IMG/VR virus record: IMGVR_UViG_3300032242_001765
Location: 1-33,313 of that record
DNA length: 33,313 bases
Source: a virus
Direction: 5' to 3' (one strand)
Below the pieces are notes generated by a model. It saw nothing but the letters and a program-made list of their open reading frames with translations. It was not told the origin of the DNA and did no database searches. The position numbers and the translations under genes are program-made. Shown here piece by piece: positions 31,199 to 33,313 of this stretch; the first letter of the stretch is position 1, and the number at the start of each line of letters is the position of its first letter.

Positions 31199-31354
31199 AT
31201 GAGAAAGATACACAAAGACCAGTCAATCAAGATCGATCGAGATATTTTTCGTCGTATAGCGGTTGTTGCAAAGACGCACAAGAGAAGCGCTAAAAAGCAG
31301 GTCGAGGTTTTTCTTGAGATAGGGTTAGGATCTTGGCTCAAGGGGGCAAAATGA
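31199..31354 (+). CDS. Ribbon-helix-helix (Arc/CopG-like) regulator
   Basis: 51 aa from ATG 31199. QSIKIDRDIF has the short beta-strand plus polar start of helix 1, then RRIAVVAKTHKRS and helix 2 AKKQVEVFLEIGLGSWL, the standard RHH fold: strand residues read DNA, helices dimerise. RHH proteins often repress their own promoter. A GTG at 31169 would give 10 more residues but lies upstream of the expected transcription start. It is the first gene of a compact unit of small genes. Confidence 0.75.
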   Translation: MRKIHKDQSIKIDRDIFRRIAVVAKTHKRSAKKQVEVFLEIGLGSWLKGAK

Positions 31355-31548
31355 CCATAGAAACTCCGTACTGGGAAGCCCGCAAGAAGGAGATCGAAAG
31401 AGAATACTGGCGCGGCGTCTTTAAACAGTGCCGCTATCCTTTGATCCTACTTGGTCTGGCGCTTATTCTCAATGCCTATTACAAATACCAAGAGAGCAAG
31501 AGCGTCGGCGCCGCGGTAAAGCTCTCTATTCTTAGTGAAGTAAAATGA
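31351..31548 (+). CDS. Small single-span membrane protein
   Basis: 65 aa from ATG 31351 in ATGA with the previous stop; AAGGGGGC is upstream. The N-terminal part is charged and basic/acidic (WEARKKEIEREYWRG), then one transmembrane helix (RYPLILLGLALILNAYY near residues 29-45) and a short tail. Not recognised. The coupling to the RHH gene suggests co-regulation. Confidence 0.65.
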   Translation: MTIETPYWEARKKEIEREYWRGVFKQCRYPLILLGLALILNAYYKYQESKSVGAAVKLSILSEVK

Positions 31549-31928
31549 CCGTTTTGATAGACACGGCCCTCGGCAGGGAAGAGAAGTGTCTGGTTTCAAG
31601 GCGATGGAGCCTCGGCCACCCGGTGCAAGCCGGCTATCTTTCAAATTTGAGCATGGCAACTATGGCGCGATATTGGATGGGGCTATACGACGCCGAATCG
31701 ACGGAGAGTATGTCAGTGACGGCCATTGGATGCGAGGTCCCGGCCCATGCTCACAATGTTGCCTTTGGGGTCGCTCCCCATTGGCATCTGTATGATGTCT
31801 GCAATGCGAGCCTGCTGTATGGCTGGCCGATCGTGAGGAACGCCAGCATCAGAAAGCCCCGAATGGTTAGCGTTAGCCTTCTGGCTGACGTGCTTGAGCC
31901 GCTAGGGGCCGATTTTTGCGTAGCGTAG
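31545..31928 (+). CDS. Hypothetical protein
   Basis: 127 aa from ATG 31545 in ATGA with the previous stop, ending at TAG 31926-31928. It reads as normal protein (GHPVQAGYLSNLSMATMARY, then ASIRKPRMVSVSLLADVL) with several histidines in the middle (P-A-H-A-H, P-H-W-H). A shorter overlapping frame at 31586-31795 is rejected as a shadow because this one has the coupled start and runs the full interval. No family recognised. Confidence 0.6.
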   Translation: MTVLIDTALGREEKCLVSRRWSLGHPVQAGYLSNLSMATMARYWMGLYDAESTESMSVTAIGCEVPAHAHNVAFGVAPHWHLYDVCNASLLYGWPIVRNASIRKPRMVSVSLLADVLEPLGADFCVA

Positions 31929-31942
31929 TCTAGGAGGATGAA

Positions 31943-32104
31943 ATGACCGATTGCCAAAAATGCGCCGAACTGAAAGACAAACTACAGATTGCGGCAAATT
32001 GGATATATGCACAGTTACACGCAAACTCGGACTGTCGTAGCAAGTCAACGGCTTGTCCTGAGTGCAAATTGAATCATGTTGTTTTGGAGACAATAGGACG
32101 ATGA
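31943..32104 (+). CDS. Small zinc-ribbon-like protein
   Basis: 53 aa, ATG 31943 preceded by TAGGAGGATGAA, a strong ribosome-binding site. It contains CQKC at residues 4-7 and later DCRSKSTACPEC with C-x6-C and C-x2-C, consistent with a small zinc-binding unit. It ends in ATGA with the next gene. The whole protein is not assigned. Too short for most gene finders but supported by the start signal and couplings. Confidence 0.65.
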   Translation: MTDCQKCAELKDKLQIAANWIYAQLHANSDCRSKSTACPECKLNHVVLETIGR

Positions 32105-32460
32105 CCGACGCTGAGAAAGAATTAGAGGAAATGGCGGCAGAAGTTCACGGGGTTTACTGTAAACAATACATGATAAACAATGGAAAACCATATCGAACCA
32201 ACGGGGATTATTCTTTGCTTGATGAACCAGTAAAAGAATATGACCGCGCACTGGTGCGATGGCATAAAGAAAAGTTAGCCGCCCTAGTGCGCCGCCAGCA
32301 GAAGCAATTGGAGATTGCGAAGAAATCGTTAACTGCACTTATGCGATGGCTTGAAAGCGTAAAAAAACTGGAGACAGCAGAAGGATTGGATGCTTCAACT
32401 TTGCTATGTGCCCACGCCCTATCCGCAATGGAGGAGTTTGATAATGTGCCAAATATGTAA
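32101..32460 (+). CDS. Hypothetical helical protein
   Basis: 119 aa from ATG 32101 (ATGA). Mostly helical and charged (EKELEEMAAEVHGVYCKQ, then HKEKLAALVRRQQKQLEIAK), with a central N-N-G-K-P-Y-R-T-N-G-D-Y piece. No known motif; coiled-coil is likely in the middle. Its 3' end holds GGAGGAG, the ribosome-binding site of the next gene, and overlaps it by 17 bases. Confidence 0.6.
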   Translation: MTDAEKELEEMAAEVHGVYCKQYMINNGKPYRTNGDYSLLDEPVKEYDRALVRWHKEKLAALVRRQQKQLEIAKKSLTALMRWLESVKKLETAEGLDASTLLCAHALSAMEEFDNVPNM

Positions 32461-32563
32461 TGACGCAATGAAAGCAATGCAAGACAAAATCAGAGACGAA
32501 AAAATAGCAAAAATAATAAAAGAGCTTGCCGACCTTAAAGAAAGTTTAGGAATAAAATTATGA
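32444..32563 (+). CDS. Small 39-aa protein with CxxC
   Basis: 39 aa from ATG 32444, with GGAGGAG 7 bases before. It starts M-C-Q-I-C and continues as a lysine-rich amphipathic helix (IRDEKIAKIIKELADLKESL). The single C-x2-C could pair with that of another subunit. TGA 32561-32563 overlaps the next ATG. Confidence 0.5.
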   Translation: MCQICNDAMKAMQDKIRDEKIAKIIKELADLKESLGIKL

Positions 32564-32586
32564 AGCCCAAGGAGGTTGAGAAATGA
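32560..32586 (+). CDS. Eight-codon cistron, copy 1 (MKPKEVEK)
   Basis: ATG 32560 lies in ATGA with the preceding stop, and its own TGA (32584-32586) lies in ATGA with ATG 32583. It contains AAGGAGG, which serves as the ribosome-binding site for the downstream gene. It may only be a translation-initiation module, not a functional peptide. Confidence 0.3.
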   Translation: MKPKEVEK

Positions 32587-32587
32587 A
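32560..32587 (+). repeat. 28-bp direct repeat, copy 1
   Basis: The 28 bases from ATG of the eight-codon cistron through the start codon of the next gene are identical to 32738-32765. Flanking bases differ. The unit is 178 bases, so recombination would remove the gene between the copies. Confidence 0.95.
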
Positions 32588-32741
32588 GGATAGCATTAAG
32601 TTTATTCTTAGAATTTTTGCGACAGCACTGATAACCAATTCTATGGGTTTTGATTTCTGGCATAGCCTTATGCTTGTGCTTGGGTTATGGTTTTGGCTGG
32701 CGGCGTTGGATATTTCGCTATCGGATAAAGTAAAGCCATGA
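32583..32741 (+). CDS. Small two-span membrane protein
   Basis: 52 aa from ATG 32583 with AAGGAGG 8-14 bases upstream. A first hydrophobic helix (FILRIFATALI, near residues 7-17) and a second stronger one (LMLVLGLWFWLAALDI, near 29-44). Holin-like in size and form but far from the lysis genes. It is flanked by the two 28-bp repeats and so may be a mobile or dispensable cassette. Confidence 0.55.
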   Translation: MKDSIKFILRIFATALITNSMGFDFWHSLMLVLGLWFWLAALDISLSDKVKP

Positions 32742-32764
32742 AGCCCAAGGAGGTTGAGAAATGA
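32738..32764 (+). CDS. Eight-codon cistron, copy 2 (MKPKEVEK)
   Basis: Same as copy 1: ATG 32738 in ATGA with the preceding stop and TGA 32762-32764 in ATGA with the zinc-finger gene. It again carries AAGGAGG ahead of the downstream ATG. Confidence 0.3.
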   Translation: MKPKEVEK

Positions 32765-32765
32765 A
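32738..32765 (+). repeat. 28-bp direct repeat, copy 2
   Basis: Identical to 32560-32587. The copy includes the mini-cistron, the AAGGAGG site and the next start codon, so the repeat is a portable translation-initiation unit. Confidence 0.95.
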
Positions 32766-32919
32766 ACTTCAAAAAAAGTGTTATTGCCCACGCTGCGGAG
32801 ATAACGCAATTTTAGTGCAAGCGTTTAATCGTTCAAAAAAATACCGTTGTTGTAACGATGTGGAGCAATGCGGAACTTTCACAATCGTTCAAAGGACAGA
32901 GGACTTCCATGACCAATAA
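32761..32919 (+). CDS. Ogr/Delta-like zinc-finger protein, possible late-gene activator
   Basis: 52 aa. C-Y-C-P-R-C near the start, then about 17 residues, then Y-R-C-C-N-D-V-E-Q-C-G-T-F. This matches the Ogr/Delta pattern (C-P-x-C, about 20 residues, C-x4-5-C with T-F close after) of the P2 and P4 late transcription activators, which contact RNA polymerase alpha. It is shorter than P2 Ogr (72 aa), ending soon after the zinc core. If it acts this way it would turn on the structural genes. It starts in ATGA with mini-cistron copy 2 and overlaps the next gene. Confidence 0.65.
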   Translation: MKLQKKCYCPRCGDNAILVQAFNRSKKYRCCNDVEQCGTFTIVQRTEDFHDQ

Positions 32920-33313
32920 AACTATGACCAAAGAGAAAATAATCGTCACGAAGCAGTCGTTGGCAAAGCTAGGCCCATGCAAAGAAGGCATGGACTGGGC
33001 TCGTCCGCTGCTTGGAGAGGGCGGTTTGAGCCTTGAAAAACTACTTCCCAAGTTCGAGCGAGCAGATTGGATGATGTGGCTATTACGCAGAGTCCTGCCA
33101 CTGGAAAAAGTCCAGTGGGTCAGGCTGGCGATTCTCTGCGCCGAGCAGGTCATCCATATCTACGAGAAGAAATACCCAAATGATGATCGGCCCCGCAAGG
33201 CTATAGAAGCGGCAATAAAATACTGCGATGATCCAACGGAAGCTAATAGAAAAGCCGCCGCCTACGCCGCCGCCGACGCCTACGCCGCCGCCGCCGACGC
33301 CGCCTACGCCGCC
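32909..33313 (+). CDS. Imm5-like / alanine-repeat protein (3' partial)
   Basis: 135 codons to the window edge, from ATG 32909 with GAGG upstream. After a basic start it has WARPLLGEGGLSLEKLLPKF, then LEKVQWVRLAILCAEQVI and YPNDDRPRKAIEAAIKY, a helical pattern I associate with the putative-immunity (Imm5) family found in many phages. It then enters a run of A-A-Y and A-A-D units. The gene continues beyond the window. The immunity name is by resemblance only; a phage role is unknown. Confidence 0.6.
   Translation, partial: MTNKTMTKEKIIVTKQSLAKLGPCKEGMDWARPLLGEGGLSLEKLLPKFERADWMMWLLRRVLPLEKVQWVRLAILCAEQVIHIYEKKYPNDDRPRKAIEAAIKYCDDPTEANRKAAAYAAADAYAAAADAAYAA
33254..33313 (+). repeat. GCC-GAC-TAC codon repeat running off the window edge
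   Basis: GCC codons in runs of two to four separated by TAC or GAC, coding poly-alanine with Y and D. Codon choice is uniform (all GCC), unlike the rest of the gene, which suggests expansion by slippage. Confidence 0.85.

Noticed and set aside
31586-31795. 69-aa frame within 31545-31928
   Set aside because: No coupled start and a shorter span; the longer frame explains the interval.
32583-32741. Second holin
   Set aside because: It has holin-like size and two hydrophobic segments, but is far from the endolysin and linked to regulatory genes, so I call it only a membrane protein.
1-33313. tRNA, rRNA, integrase or transposase genes
   Set aside because: None seen on reading either strand; I could not run a tRNA search, so a degenerate tRNA could be missed.

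Overview
The window looks like about 33 kb of a tailed bacteriophage genome (or a prophage or metagenomic phage contig) of siphovirus type. Almost every gene is on the + strand, densely packed, with ATGA, TAATG or TGATG stop/start overlaps. The head and tail modules are in canonical order: ParB-methyltransferase, small and large terminase, portal, gp7-like minor head protein, protease/scaffold, decoration protein, HK97-fold capsid, connectors, tail tube, frameshifted tail chaperone, tape measure, distal tail and fibres, lysis genes, and a large tail-tip protein. The tape measure is short (486 aa), so the tail should be short. I see no integrase, tRNA, rRNA, transposase or CRISPR array. The host appears Gram-negative, because there are Sec signal peptides ending in A-x-A, a lipobox protein and cysteine-rich exported proteins. 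The IGGGxxN-repeat and disulfide-rich fibre domains recall proteins I associate with poorly cultured lineages such as Omnitrophota or Elusimicrobiota, but that host guess is weak.

Layout. 1-2301: end of an early module (partial gene, NinG-like zinc/HNH protein, small membrane protein, lipoprotein, unknowns). 2302-5118: ParB-like/DNA methyltransferase gene broken at a run of eight G, then TerS and TerL. 5131-6287: a sigma70-type promoter and three small genes, two of them exported. 6294-9932: portal, minor head protein and small genes. 9957-9989: intrinsic terminator. 9990-13243: protease with nested scaffold, decoration protein, major capsid protein. 13256-17688: hairpin, two tandem paralogues, connector and tail-completion genes, tail tube. 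17703-20455: tail chaperones with a -1 slip site, tape measure, distal tail protein. 20455-26662: five consecutive genes encoding proteins with N-terminal signal peptides. 26664-27948: probable lysis cassette. 27961-31047: 1028-aa tail-tip protein, then strong terminators. 31132-33313: a separate transcription unit starting at a strong promoter with a leaderless ribbon-helix-helix gene, then a chain of very small coupled genes including an Ogr/Delta-like zinc finger (a family that activates phage late genes), ending in an alanine-rich gene cut by the window edge.

The most unusual feature is the exported set. Seven proteins, five in the fibre region and two between terminase and portal, carry Sec-type signal peptides, and every one has an even number of cysteines after the predicted cleavage site. 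Cytoplasmic assembly of a normal tail does not need this. It suggests that fibre-like proteins are folded with disulfides in the periplasm or displayed on the infected cell, which I have not seen described as a phage module. Other points of note are the poly-G tract in the methyltransferase, a nested scaffold start with a perfect Shine-Dalgarno, an A-AAA-AAC slip site in the tail chaperone, and a 28-bp direct repeat that carries an eight-codon cistron and flanks a small membrane-protein gene.
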